A DNA stretch of 64,000 nt from Rhodospirillales bacterium 24-66-33 (GTDB lineage Bacteria; Pseudomonadota; Alphaproteobacteria; Reyranellales; Reyranellaceae). A model generated the notes under the pieces. It was given only the letters and a program-made list of their open reading frames with translations. It made no database searches and was not told where the DNA came from. Made by a program: the position numbers and the translations under genes. Within the stretch, counting starts at the first letter, position 1, and every line of letters starts with the position of its first letter. The stretch is from NCBI GenBank assembly GCA_002281855.1, contig NCHQ01000029.1, forward strand, positions 53,164 through 117,163, given 5' to 3'. Shown piece after piece: positions 6,569-15,140 of the stretch.

Positions 6569-7852
6569 CTATGCGCTGAGCGGGGCGCCGTCCATGTCGT
6601 CCACCGCCTCTCCCAGGAAGCGCAGGATGGTCGGCGCGATGTCGACGAGGCTGGTCGGGCGGCCGGCTTCGCCCTGGCCGAATTCGGGATGGATGAAGGT
6701 CAGGAACGGCCGGGTTTCGGCCGGTCCCAGGCCGCCATGATGGCCACAGCCGATTTCCGGCGTGCCCTCGCCGTCCTCGACCAGCCAGCGCGTGCCGGGG
6801 ACGCCATGGTCGTTGGTCTCGTCGTGTCGTGCCGTGTCCACGGCGGCCACGAGCGAGTCGGCCGTCAGACCGGTCGCGGCCAGCGCCTCGCCGGTCAGGA
6901 TCGAGCCCGCCCACGGTTCGCGGCGCATCTTCGGCAGCAGGCCTTCGACGGCCGCCCTGGCCGCGCCGACCGCGTAAATCAGCGCCGACGTGCCCTGCGA
7001 CGCGATGCCGATGCGGCCGTCCTTCAGCTCGGGCTCAAGGCCGTTCCCGGCCAGCCAGTTGCCGATATGGACGGAGCGGCCGATGGTTTCGTGGCCGTGG
7101 TCCGATCCGACCGCGAGCAGCGTGTCGAACCTGTCCTGATGCGCCTCCACCGTCTCGATGACCTGCGCCACCAGCCGGTCGGTGACCGCCAGTGCATGGA
7201 TGTGCGCGGGCGATCCCAGCGGCTCGTGGTGCAGGGTGAGGTCGGGATTCGCAAGCCACAGGATGGCCAGCCGGAATCCATCGCACGGTACGACCTCGGC
7301 GCAGAAACGCCGGGTCATCTCGATGTCGCCGTCGAGATCGTGACTCACGTCGAGATGGGCGTCTCCCGTGAGCGGCGCGCCGCCGGGGCCGAACGAACCG
7401 GCGCGATGCAGCACCGTGCCGAAATGATCGGGATCGAGGAAATAGGCCGCGCCGGGCGAGACGTTCGAATAGGCAATCTGGCCGCCCGACCTCGCCAGCC
7501 GCTCGGCCATGGTGGGCACGCGCAGGGTGCGGCCCGTCACGCGGCGCATGGTCTCGCGGAAGGACGGCGCGCCGACATTATGGACGGTGATCCGGCCCGC
7601 TTCGACCAGCGCCATCTGGTTGCCTTCGAGCCCGTGCCGGCCGGGAAAGCAGCCCGTCGCGATCGAGGCGGCGGAGACGCGCGTGACCGAGGGGAAGACC
7701 GCGCGATGGTCGCCGGCGCAGCGATGCCCCTTCAGCAGGCGCGCCAGGGTCGGCGTGTGCGTTTCGCTGACCCACTCGGCGCCGAGGCCGTCGCAAACGA
7801 TCAGGATCGCCCTGCGGTGCCGGGAAGCGTTCATGAGACCATGATAGACCAT
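6569..7852 (-). CDS. alkaline-phosphatase-superfamily phosphodiesterase/pyrophosphatase
   Basis: The protein has about 427 residues from ATG 7852, which has a GAGGGCG upstream; ATG 7834 (MNASRH) is an alternative. It has the type I phosphodiesterase/nucleotide pyrophosphatase pattern. A metal-binding Asp lies in ILIVCDGLG, the nucleophile region is FPSVTRVSAASIATGCFPGRHG, further metal ligands are in VGSDHGHE, and a late His is in GCGHHGGL. No signal peptide is visible, so it is probably cytoplasmic. It hydrolyses a phosphodiester or phosphonate whose identity is not shown by the sequence. It follows a Bug receptor by 19 nt and precedes the ATG-grasp gene. Confidence 0.8.
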   Translation of the reverse strand: MVYHGLMNASRHRRAILIVCDGLGAEWVSETHTPTLARLLKGHRCAGDHRAVFPSVTRVSAASIATGCFPGRHGLEGNQMALVEAGRITVHNVGAPSFRETMRRVTGRTLRVPTMAERLARSGGQIAYSNVSPGAAYFLDPDHFGTVLHRAGSFGPGGAPLTGDAHLDVSHDLDGDIEMTRRFCAEVVPCDGFRLAILWLANPDLTLHHEPLGSPAHIHALAVTDRLVAQVIETVEAHQDRFDTLLAVGSDHGHETIGRSVHIGNWLAGNGLEPELKDGRIGIASQGTSALIYAVGAARAAVEGLLPKMRREPWAGSILTGEALAATGLTADSLVAAVDTARHDETNDHGVPGTRWLVEDGEGTPEIGCGHHGGLGPAETRPFLTFIHPEFGQGEAGRPTSLVDIAPTILRFLGEAVDDMDGAPLSA

Positions 7853-7871
7853 GCCCGCCCTCGGGGAATCG

Positions 7872-8870
7872 TCATTCCGGCTGGATGCCTGCCTGCGAAA
7901 CGATGCGGTCGCTCTTCGCGACTTCGTCCAGCACGAACTGGCGGAACTGTTCGGCCGTAGAGCCGACCGGCACCGCGCCCTGGTCACGCAGAGCGCTCTG
8001 AACCTCTGCGGCCGCAAGCGCACCGACCAGGCCAACGCGCAGTTTGTCGACGGTCTCCTTCGAGGTGCCCTTCGGCACCGCGACTCCGACCCAGGTGTTG
8101 AACTCGTAGCCGGCAAAGCCCAGCTCGGCCATGGTCGGCACGTCCGGCAAAGCCTCCGAACGGACCGCCGACGTCACGGCGAGCGCGCGCAGCTTGCCCG
8201 AGCGGACGAGCGGCACGGCCGGGGGCACGCTGCTCACGGCCATGTTAATGTGTCCGCCCACGGCATCCTGCACCAGCGGGCCCGAGCCCTTGTAGGGGAT
8301 GTGCAGGAATTTGGCCCTGGCCATGCTCGACAGGAGTTCGGCCGCGAGATGCTGCGGGCTGCCGCTGCCGATCGACCCGTAGCTGACCGTATCGGGCTTG
8401 GCGCGGGCGGCCTCGATCAGCTCCTGCAGCGACGCTTTGGTGGTCGCCGGTGCCACGAAGACCAGCGGGAAGGTCGCCACCAGTGTCACCGGCTCGAAGT
8501 CGGTGCGCGGGTCGTAGCTCATGTTCTTGAACAGGCTGGCGTTGATCGCCATCTCGCTCGCCGCGCCGAACAGGACCGTGTAGCCGTCGGCCGGCGCCTT
8601 CGCGACGCTGGCGGCGCCGATCATGCCGGTGGCGCCGGGCTTGTTCTCGATGACCACCGTCTGGCCGAGCACGTCCGACAGGCGCGCCGCCATCGCGCGG
8701 CCGGTGATGTCGGTGCCGCCGCCCGGCGGATAGGGAATGATCAGCTTGACCGGCTTGGCGGGATAGGTGTCGGCCCGCACGGCGGACGGAGCCGCCGCCG
8801 AAAACGCCAAGAGGAGCGCGGCGAGGGAATCGCGACGCGAGAAAGGACGCTGGGGGAGTTCGCTCGTCAT
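7872..8870 (-). CDS. Bug/TctC-family tripartite tricarboxylate transporter receptor
   Basis: A 332-residue periplasmic binding protein starts at MTSELPQRPFSRRDS. The N-terminus has a twin-arginine-like RR followed by a hydrophobic stretch ending in an Ala-rich cleavage region before DTYPAKPVKLIIPYPPGGGTD, the family signature. Further Bug motifs are VVIENKPGATGMIGAASVAKAPADGYT and LHIPYKGSGPLVQDAVGGHI. No TctA/TctB membrane genes are nearby, so it is one of the many orphan receptors of this family. The ligand is probably a small carboxylate but cannot be read from the sequence. It lies 43 nt downstream of mnmA. Confidence 0.88.
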   Translation of the reverse strand: MTSELPQRPFSRRDSLAALLLAFSAAAPSAVRADTYPAKPVKLIIPYPPGGGTDITGRAMAARLSDVLGQTVVIENKPGATGMIGAASVAKAPADGYTVLFGAASEMAINASLFKNMSYDPRTDFEPVTLVATFPLVFVAPATTKASLQELIEAARAKPDTVSYGSIGSGSPQHLAAELLSSMARAKFLHIPYKGSGPLVQDAVGGHINMAVSSVPPAVPLVRSGKLRALAVTSAVRSEALPDVPTMAELGFAGYEFNTWVGVAVPKGTSKETVDKLRVGLVGALAAAEVQSALRDQGAVPVGSTAEQFRQFVLDEVAKSDRIVSQAGIQPE

Positions 8871-8913
8871 GCCCGGCCTTATCCGGGCAACCGGTGACGC
8901 GGCGGTTACAGGT

Positions 8914-10053
8914 TCATGGCGAACGTCGGATGAAGCCGCCGCCCAACACGCGGCTGCCTGTCGCGCCGTCGTAGACCACGCAGGCCTGTCCCGGCGACAC
9001 GCCGACTTCCGGCTCGGCAAAGCGAACGACCGCCCCCTCGTCCGTCAGCTCGATCTCGGCCGGCCGCAGGGACTGGCTGGAGCGCACGCGGACCTGCACC
9101 GGCAGACGTCCCTCGTGAGGAGCATCCAGCCAGTTCACGTCATACAGCGTGATCTCGTCACGGCCGAGCGCCGCCCTCGGGCCCACGACCACACGGCGCG
9201 CCTTGGGATCCAGGCGCACGACATAGAGAGGATCATTGTCGGTGCCGTCGCGTCCGCCCAGCGCCAGGCCGCGACGCTGGCCGACCGTGTACCGCACGAT
9301 GCCCTCGTGACGGCCCACCAAGTTGCCCGCCATGTCGACGATGTCGCCGGGTTCCACGGCCTCCGGTCGCAGCTTCTGGACGACCGACGCGTAGTTTCCC
9401 TGCGGCACGAAGCAGATGTCCTGGCTGTCGGGCTTGTCGGCGACCGCGAGATCGAAACGTCCGGCCAACGCACGCGTCTCGCTCTTGGGCAGATCGCCCA
9501 ATGGGAAGCGCAGAAACTCGAGCTGCTCACGCGTCGTGCCGAACAGGAAATAGCTCTGGTCGCGCGCCGGGTCGGCGCCGCGATGAAGCTCCGGGCCTGT
9601 CTGGCCCATCACTCGACGGACATAATGGCCCGTCGCCAGAGCCTCGGCGCCCAGCTCGCGCGCCGTCCGCAGCAGGTCACGGAACTTGACGGTCCGATTG
9701 CAGGCGATGCACGGAACCGGCGTCTCGCCCCGTGCATAGGCGTCGGCAAAGGACTCCATCACCTCGGCGCGGAAGCGGCTCTCATAGTCGAGCACATAGT
9801 GCGGGATCGACAGGCGCTCGGCGACCTGGCGTGCATCCTGGATGTCCTGGCCGGCGCAGCAGGCCCCCGTCTTCCCCATCGCGACGCCGTGATCGTAGAG
9901 CTGGAGGGTGACGCCCACGACGTCATAGCCCTGCTCCTTCAGCAGAGCCGCGGTTACCGACGAATCCACGCCGCCCGACATGGCGACGACCACGCGGGTG
10001 TCCGCGGGCGCCTTGTCGATACCGAGGGAATTGAGGAAGGACGAGCGGGACAT
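8914..10053 (-). CDS. mnmA: tRNA-specific 2-thiouridylase MnmA
   Basis: The 379-residue enzyme puts sulfur on U34 of Lys, Glu and Gln tRNAs in the cytoplasm. It has the PP-loop SGGVDSS (26-32) for ATP, the PVPCIACN block with the probable nucleophile C118, and SQDICFVP with the second catalytic cysteine C214. The central tRNA-binding domain and C-terminal beta barrel (SPGQACVVYDGATG) are complete. The length is normal for the family. The sulfur comes ultimately from IscS, encoded further along the same strand. It is the first gene of the short minus-strand run that includes the Bug receptor. Confidence 0.95.
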   Translation of the reverse strand: MSRSSFLNSLGIDKAPADTRVVVAMSGGVDSSVTAALLKEQGYDVVGVTLQLYDHGVAMGKTGACCAGQDIQDARQVAERLSIPHYVLDYESRFRAEVMESFADAYARGETPVPCIACNRTVKFRDLLRTARELGAEALATGHYVRRVMGQTGPELHRGADPARDQSYFLFGTTREQLEFLRFPLGDLPKSETRALAGRFDLAVADKPDSQDICFVPQGNYASVVQKLRPEAVEPGDIVDMAGNLVGRHEGIVRYTVGQRRGLALGGRDGTDNDPLYVVRLDPKARRVVVGPRAALGRDEITLYDVNWLDAPHEGRLPVQVRVRSSQSLRPAEIELTDEGAVVRFAEPEVGVSPGQACVVYDGATGSRVLGGGFIRRSP

Positions 10054-10098
10054 GGCGGGGCCTATATAGGCCTCGCTCCTTGCCCCCGCCAGCCGCGG

Positions 10099-10626
10099 CT
10101 AGTCGCGGCGGGTGCCGGTGTCGCGGACGACCTTGGCGACGCCGTTGCGGTCGTAGACGATGGCGACACGGTCGCCCATCTGGATGTCGCCGTCGTCGGG
10201 CTGGGCGACCGTCACGCGCTGCCCGTCGTCGCGCTGGACCGTGATCTCTATGCCGCGCCGGGGTGCGTTCTGATCGACCGCCGTGCCGGCGATGCCGCCC
10301 GCTATGGCGCCCAGAAGGCCGCCGACCACGGCGCCGCCCGCCGAATTGGTGATGGCACCGCCCGCCACGGCTCCGCCCACGGCGCCGAGGCCGCCGCCGA
10401 TCAGCGTGCCGTCGCTCACGCCGGAACCCCGGTTGCCGCGAACCTGCACTTCGCGGATCGAGACCACCCGTCCCTGCTCGCCGCGGTAGGTCGCGCCCTG
10501 CGCGGAGGTGTTGACCACGCCGGGCTGAACCGCGCCGCTGGTGCCGTTACAGGCACTCAACCCCATTGCGAGGACGGCTGGAACGAGGAGGCCGACGCGC
10601 CATTTGCCGAACATCTGAAGAGACAC
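10099..10626 (-). CDS. glycine-zipper outer-membrane lipoprotein (SlyB-like)
   Basis: A 175-residue protein has an N-terminal hydrophobic segment ending in a lipobox (MGLSAC), so it should be lipid-modified and anchored in an envelope membrane. The conserved GRVVSIREV block leads into a glycine-zipper 2TM region (GGGLGAVGGAVAGGAITN...GGLLGAIAGGIAG) near 75-115. The C-terminal domain has the ITVQRDDGQRVTVAQ strand pattern of the SlyB/PcP family. Such proteins are stress-induced envelope components. The neighbouring gene encodes a clear paralogue, so the pair arose by tandem duplication. Confidence 0.85.
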   Translation of the reverse strand: MSLQMFGKWRVGLLVPAVLAMGLSACNGTSGAVQPGVVNTSAQGATYRGEQGRVVSIREVQVRGNRGSGVSDGTLIGGGLGAVGGAVAGGAITNSAGGAVVGGLLGAIAGGIAGTAVDQNAPRRGIEITVQRDDGQRVTVAQPDDGDIQMGDRVAIVYDRNGVAKVVRDTGTRRD

Positions 10627-10661
10627 CTTTCGTACTCTCGATCAAAACGAACGTGAGGAAT

Positions 10662-11234
10662 TCAATCCAAGTTGCGCGAGGTATCGCGCACGACGCGTGC
10701 GACGCCGCGATCGTCCTGCACGATCTGTACGCGGTCGCCGAGCTGGACGTCCCCGTCGTCGCGCTGCGCAACGGTCACGCTCTGCCCATCGTCGCGTTGC
10801 ACCGTCACTTCGATGCCCCGGCCACCGCTGCGCTGTCCGTCGGCGATGGTGCCCGCGATCGCGCCTCCCACCGAACCGAGCAGCAGGCCGACGAGGCCGC
10901 CCCCCACCGTCTGGCTGGTGATTGCCCCGATCGTGGCACCGACGCCGCCGCCGATGAGGCCGCCCATGAGCGCGCCGTTGCCGCTGCCGGACCCACCGCC
11001 GGCGCCCGCCAACCCGACCTCGCGAATGGAGACGACACGACCCGGGCCGCCGACCGGCGTGCTGTAGGCGACCTGCGTCGGCGCCCCCGGTGGCGGAGGC
11101 ACGCTCGCCTGGCCGCCATAGACCGGCGCCGTCGAACTCACGATGCCGGGCTGCACGGCGTTGGACGCGCATGCGCCCAGTCCCGCTGCCAGCACCAGCG
11201 GCAGCAGCAGCGGACGCACTCTCGTCGCGATCAT
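10662..11234 (-). CDS. glycine-zipper outer-membrane lipoprotein, tandem paralogue
   Basis: A 190-residue protein starts at MIATRVRP. Its lipobox is LGAC near residue 22. It has the same order as its neighbour: GRVVSIREV, a glycine-zipper segment (GGLIGGGVGATIGAITSQ...GLLLGSVGGAIAG) and a C-terminal VTVQRDDGQSVTVAQRDDGDVQ block. It carries an extra Pro/Gly-rich linker before the zipper. The longer upstream frame from 11297 has no lipoprotein signal and was not used. The two copies are 35 nt apart and probably co-transcribed. Confidence 0.85.
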   Translation of the reverse strand: MIATRVRPLLLPLVLAAGLGACASNAVQPGIVSSTAPVYGGQASVPPPPGAPTQVAYSTPVGGPGRVVSIREVGLAGAGGGSGSGNGALMGGLIGGGVGATIGAITSQTVGGGLVGLLLGSVGGAIAGTIADGQRSGGRGIEVTVQRDDGQSVTVAQRDDGDVQLGDRVQIVQDDRGVARVVRDTSRNLD

Positions 11235-11306
11235 GGGGACCCCTCCCGGATCATCGTGTGTCGCCCATATTTCCGGCCAAATTACGGCGTCTGGCAAGCG
11301 CCAACG

Positions 11307-11513
11307 CTAGTCGCGCTCGTCGATCCACGCGGCCTGAATCGCCTCGAGGATCTTCTCGTTCGAGCGCCCGGCATCGTCCTCGAAATCGGGGAGTTCGATC
11401 ACCCAGCGATGCAGGTCGGTGAAGCGCAGGTTCACGTTGTCGGCGTCGGGATGCCGCTCCTCGAGCTCGATCGCGATGTCCTGCACGTCGGTCCAGCGCA
11501 GCTTCCGGGCCAT
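11307..11513 (-). CDS. iscX: Fe-S cluster assembly protein IscX
   Basis: A small acidic 68-residue protein matches IscX (YfhJ) throughout: LRWTDVQDIAIELEE, NLRFTDLHRWVIELPDF and SNEKILEAIQAAWIDE. IscX binds iron and IscS and tunes cluster assembly. It is the last gene of the isc operon, 9 nt after fdx, the position seen in gamma- and some alphaproteobacteria. It has no cysteine, as usual; the acidic C-terminal residues are the iron and IscS contacts in the family. Confidence 0.93.
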   Translation of the reverse strand: MARKLRWTDVQDIAIELEERHPDADNVNLRFTDLHRWVIELPDFEDDAGRSNEKILEAIQAAWIDERD

Positions 11514-11522
11514 CGGCCTCTC

Positions 11523-11858
11523 CTACTTGTCGACCATCATGTTGCGGGTCGCCGCGGGCAGCTTGACGACGAGACCGTCCAGCGCCTCCGTCATGCGGAT
11601 CTGGCACCCCAGACGCGAGGTATGTGTGAGACCGAACGCGAGGTCGAGCATGTCCTCCTCGTCGTCGCTGGCGGGGGCCAGTTTCTCGAACCACACGCCC
11701 TCGACCACGACATGGCAGGTCGAGCAGGCCAGCGAGCCCTCGCACGCCCCCTCGATGTCGACATGGTTGCGGTGCGCGATCTCGAGCACGGAGAGGCCCA
11801 GCGGCGCGTCGACTTCCTTGCGCGTCCCGTCCCTCAGGATAAACGTCATCTTCGGCAT
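11523..11858 (-). CDS. fdx: isc-type [2Fe-2S] ferredoxin
   Basis: A 111-residue adrenodoxin-type ferredoxin. The cluster ligands C39, C45 and C48 sit in ACEGSLACSTCHV and C85 in SRLGCQIR. In the Isc pathway it delivers electrons for cluster assembly on IscU. It is encoded 18 nt after hscA and 9 nt before iscX. Length and ligand spacing are normal. Confidence 0.94.
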   Translation of the reverse strand: MPKMTFILRDGTRKEVDAPLGLSVLEIAHRNHVDIEGACEGSLACSTCHVVVEGVWFEKLAPASDDEEDMLDLAFGLTHTSRLGCQIRMTEALDGLVVKLPAATRNMMVDK

Positions 11859-11876
11859 GTCCCGATCTCGCTCCGC

Positions 11877-13772
11877 TTAGTCGCCGACCCGGCTTTCGAG
11901 GTCGCCCATCGACATGCCCGACAGCGCCTCGCGAATGCCGCGGTCCATCCGCCGCTCCGCGAAGGGCTTGGACAGCGTCTCGAGCGCCTCGGCCGCCGCA
12001 TTGATCTCGTCCCGGCTTTCGCCTTCCATCGCCGCTTCCAGCCGCGTCCGCGCCGCGTCGATCGCCGCGCGCTCCTCAGCCGACAGCAATCCGCCATCCT
12101 TCGCGAGGGCAGCGTCCAAAGCCAGCAGACCGCGCCGTGCCTCGACCCTCGCCTCGGTCAGCAGGCGCAGGTTCATGTCGGCCTCGGCATTGTCCATGCT
12201 GTCGTAGAGCATGTCGGCCATGTCCTCGTGGCTGAGGCCGTAGGACGGCTTGACCTCGACCCGCTGCGCCACGCCGGTCGTCCGCTCCTCGGCCGAGACC
12301 GTGAGCAGCCCGTCGGCATCGACGGCGAAGCTCACGCGGATGCGCGCCGCACCGGCGGTCATCGGCGGAATGCCCGACAGTTCGAAGCGGGCCAGGCTGC
12401 GGCAGTCCGCGACCATCTCGCGTTCGCCCTGGACGACATGAATGGCCATCGCGCCCTGGCCGTCCTCGTAGGTCGTGAAATCCTGCGCGAGCTGCGCCGG
12501 GATCGGTGTGTTGCGCGGCACGATCTTCTCGACGATGCCGCCCATCGTCTCGAGGCCGAGCGACAGCGGCGTGACGTCGAGCAGCAGCGTGTCGCCGCCG
12601 CCGGTCAAGGCCTCGGCCTGCAGCGCCGCGCCCAGCGCGACGACCTCGTCGGGATCGATGTCGGTCAGCGGCGGCTTGCCGATCATCCCGGCGACCTTGG
12701 CCCTGACCAACGGCACGCGCGTCGAGCCGCCGACCAGAACCACGCCCTCGATCTCGGTTGCGACCATGCCGGCATCGGCCAGCACGTTGCGGGATATCTC
12801 CACGGTGCGGGCGACGGAAGCCTCCACCATCGCATCGAACTCGGCGCGGGTCAGCGCATGGAACGACGGCGTGCCGGCAATCTCAAGCCGGCCCGAGGTC
12901 TGGTCGCGGTCGGAAAGCTGTTCCTTCATGTGCCGGGCCAGCGCCAGCGCCGACTTCACGGCCGTCTCGTCGACCTCGTCGGCCAAGCCATCGCGCTTGC
13001 GTTCCGCCAGCAGGCGCTCGGCGATGGCACGATCGAAATCGTCGCCGCCCAGGGCCGTGTCGCCCCCGGTCGCGAGCACCTGGAACACGCCCTTCTCCAG
13101 CCGGAGCAGCGAGAAGTCGAAGGTACCGCCGCCCAGATCGTAGACCGCGTAGAGACCCTCGGAGCCCTTGTCGAGGCCATAGGCCAGCGCGGCCGCCGTC
13201 GGCTCGTTGACCAGCCGCAGGACTTCGAGACCGGCGACGCGCGCCGCGTCCCGGGTCGCGGTGCGGGCGGCATCGTCGAAATAGGCGGGCACGGTAATGA
13301 CGGCGCGCTCGACCAGCTTTTCGAGGGCCGCCTCGGCGCGAGTCCGCAACGCCTTGAGGATCTCGGCGGAAATCTCGACCGGCGAACGCGCCCTGCCGCC
13401 GATGCGAAGCTTGACCATGTCGGTCTCGCCGGTTCCCGGCTCGACCTCGTAGGGCAGTACGCCGGCAACGGCATGGAGATCGCCGGCACCACGGCCCATC
13501 AGACGCTTGATCGAGGCCACGACGTTGCGCGGCTCGCGGGCCGTGAAGGCGCGTGCCTCGTCTCCCACCAGCACGCCACCCGCCTCGGGATAGGCCACCA
13601 CCGACGGTACGAGGGCCCTGCCCGTCTCGTCATGGAGCGCCGCCGGCTTGCCGTCGCGGGCGATGGCGACCACGGAGTTGGTCGTGCCGAGATCGATGCC
13701 GACCGCGAGCGAGCCCTCGCCGGCATGCGGCAGAGGCGTTTCGCCAGGCTCGTGGATCTCCAGCAAGGTCAT
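11877..13772 (-). CDS. hscA: Hsp70-type Fe-S chaperone HscA
   Basis: A 631-residue Hsp70 protein. The ATPase domain begins with AVGIDLGTTNSVVAIARDG and contains the YDLGGGTFDFSLL and VVLVGGSTRVPLVRAKV phosphate- and adenosine-binding blocks. The substrate domain includes DVTPLSLGLETMGG. HscA, with HscB, recognises the LPPVK motif of IscU, which is present in the IscU encoded here. The ATG overlaps the hscB stop by 4 nt. It lacks the long acidic C-terminal lid tail of DnaK, as expected for HscA. Confidence 0.95.
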   Translation of the reverse strand: MTLLEIHEPGETPLPHAGEGSLAVGIDLGTTNSVVAIARDGKPAALHDETGRALVPSVVAYPEAGGVLVGDEARAFTAREPRNVVASIKRLMGRGAGDLHAVAGVLPYEVEPGTGETDMVKLRIGGRARSPVEISAEILKALRTRAEAALEKLVERAVITVPAYFDDAARTATRDAARVAGLEVLRLVNEPTAAALAYGLDKGSEGLYAVYDLGGGTFDFSLLRLEKGVFQVLATGGDTALGGDDFDRAIAERLLAERKRDGLADEVDETAVKSALALARHMKEQLSDRDQTSGRLEIAGTPSFHALTRAEFDAMVEASVARTVEISRNVLADAGMVATEIEGVVLVGGSTRVPLVRAKVAGMIGKPPLTDIDPDEVVALGAALQAEALTGGGDTLLLDVTPLSLGLETMGGIVEKIVPRNTPIPAQLAQDFTTYEDGQGAMAIHVVQGEREMVADCRSLARFELSGIPPMTAGAARIRVSFAVDADGLLTVSAEERTTGVAQRVEVKPSYGLSHEDMADMLYDSMDNAEADMNLRLLTEARVEARRGLLALDAALAKDGGLLSAEERAAIDAARTRLEAAMEGESRDEINAAAEALETLSKPFAERRMDRGIREALSGMSMGDLESRVGD

Positions 13773-14281
13773 GCGTTCGACCGATCAAGATTCATGCGTC
13801 GTGCCCGCGCTTCCTCGGCGAATTTGTCGAGGTAACGCAGGCGAAGGAGCGCCTTTCTGAGGGCGGCCCTGTCGTTTGCCAAGAACAAACTGCCCAGCCC
13901 CGCGAGCGCCTCCTGCACGTCCTCGCGGGCCTGCGCCGCCAGTCTGTCGACCGCCTCCGGCGTGGCCGCGTCGTGCAGCGCCTCGCGCGCCTCCATGGCT
14001 TCCATCAGCAGGTCCGGATCGTCGATCGTCTTGCCGTCGCCTGGCAGGTCCACGCCGGCCAGACCGGCCATGTAGAAGGCTCGGCTCAGAGGATCCTTCA
14101 GCGTGCGATAGGCTTCATTGACCGAGGCGGCCTCGGCCGAGGCCCGCGCCCGATCCTCGGGCGGCTTGGACACGAACCGGTCGGGATGCCACTGCCGCTG
14201 GAGGCTGAAATAGGCCCGGTCCAGCGCGGCCGCGTCGAGATCGAGCGCCGCCGGCAGTCCCAGCCGCGCAAAATGATCCAT
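13769..14281 (-). CDS. hscB: Fe-S co-chaperone HscB
   Basis: A 170-residue J-domain protein with the HPD signature at 32-34 in QRQWHPDRF. The C-terminal three-helix IscU-binding region contains DPDLLMEAMEAREAL. HscB delivers IscU to HscA and stimulates its ATPase. It overlaps hscA by 4 nt and lies 5 nt after iscA. Length is typical. Confidence 0.94.
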   Translation of the reverse strand: MDHFARLGLPAALDLDAAALDRAYFSLQRQWHPDRFVSKPPEDRARASAEAASVNEAYRTLKDPLSRAFYMAGLAGVDLPGDGKTIDDPDLLMEAMEAREALHDAATPEAVDRLAAQAREDVQEALAGLGSLFLANDRAALRKALLRLRYLDKFAEEARARRMNLDRSNA

Positions 14282-14286
14282 GATCT

Positions 14287-14682
14287 TCAGACGTGGAAGG
14301 ACTCGCCGCAGCCGCAGCGGCCCTTCTCGTTCGGGTTACGGAACACGAAGCCCGACTTCAGCTTCTCTTCCTCGTAGTCCATCTCGGTGCCGATCAGGAA
14401 CAGCGACGCCTTCGGGTCGACCAGCAGCTTGATGCCCGCGGCCTCGATGACCTCGTCCATCGGCTCCTGCTTGTCGGCGAACTCCAGCGTGTAGCTGAGG
14501 CCCGAGCAGCCCTTGGTCCGAACGCCGATGCGAATGCCCGCCGTCGGCTTGCCCCGGCCCTCGATCATGCCCTTGATGCGCTCGCCCGCGAGCGGCGTCA
14601 CCGTCATCAGCTGCGGGCGCGGACGGCGTACCCGCGGCGCGGCAGGCGCCGCCGGCTTGGTGGTTTCGCTGGTCGTGGTCAT
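14287..14682 (-). CDS. iscA: A-type Fe-S carrier IscA
   Basis: A 131-residue HesB/IscA protein whose conserved core starts near residue 26 (MTVTPLAGERIKGMI) after an alanine- and proline-rich basic extension. The three cluster ligands are C59 in TKGCSGLSY and C123 and C125 in RCGCGESF. It carries [2Fe-2S] or [4Fe-4S] clusters to apo-proteins. It sits between iscU and hscB in the standard order. The N-terminal extension of about 25 residues is longer than in the enteric protein; an internal start at M26 is possible but has no better ribosome site in view. Confidence 0.93.
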   Translation of the reverse strand: MTTTSETTKPAAPAAPRVRRPRPQLMTVTPLAGERIKGMIEGRGKPTAGIRIGVRTKGCSGLSYTLEFADKQEPMDEVIEAAGIKLLVDPKASLFLIGTEMDYEEEKLKSGFVFRNPNEKGRCGCGESFHV

Positions 14683-14702
14683 ACGCTGGGCTCCGAAATG
14701 AG

Positions 14703-15095
14703 CTACTCGGCCTTCTTCGTCGCCTTGGCGCGATAGTCGGCAATCGCCGCCTTGATCGCGTCCTCGGCGAGGACCGAGCAGTGGATCTTCACCGGCGGCA
14801 GCGCCAGATGGCGCGCGATGTCAGTGTTCTTGATCGTCTCGGCCTCGTCGATCGTCTTGCCCTTCACCCACTCGGTGACGAGCGAGCTCGAGGCGATCGC
14901 CGAGCCGCAGCCGAAGGTCTTGAACTTCGCGTCCTCGATCAGCCCGTCCGGACCGACCTTGATCTGCAGCTTCATCACGTCGCCGCAGGCGGGCGCGCCG
15001 ACCAGGCCGGTGCCGACATCCTCGGCCGTCTTATCGAACGAGCCGATGTTGCGCGGGTTCTCGTAGTGATCGATCAGCTTCTCGCTGTAAGCCAT
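14703..15095 (-). CDS. iscU: Fe-S cluster scaffold IscU
   Basis: The 130-residue scaffold has all ligands: C37 and D39 in GAPACGDVM, C63 in FGCGSAIA, and H105 and C106 in IHCSVLAED. LPPVKIHCS holds the LPPVK motif recognised by HscA. It builds a [2Fe-2S] cluster with sulfur from IscS and electrons from the ferredoxin. It is encoded 45 nt after iscS. Sequence and length are normal. Confidence 0.96.
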   Translation of the reverse strand: MAYSEKLIDHYENPRNIGSFDKTAEDVGTGLVGAPACGDVMKLQIKVGPDGLIEDAKFKTFGCGSAIASSSLVTEWVKGKTIDEAETIKNTDIARHLALPPVKIHCSVLAEDAIKAAIADYRAKATKKAE

Positions 15096-15140
15096 AACAT
15101 TCTCCTCAAATTCCGTTGCGGCGCCCCAGGAGACGAAGCC

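Noticed and set aside
5643..6740. A 365-codon plus-strand frame after the tRNA
   Set aside because: Antisense to the ATG-grasp and phosphodiesterase genes; no domain match.
10566..13835. A 1089-codon plus-strand open frame
   Set aside because: It lies antisense to hscA, fdx and iscX and both lipoprotein genes and has no recognisable domain. It is a by-product of high G+C content.
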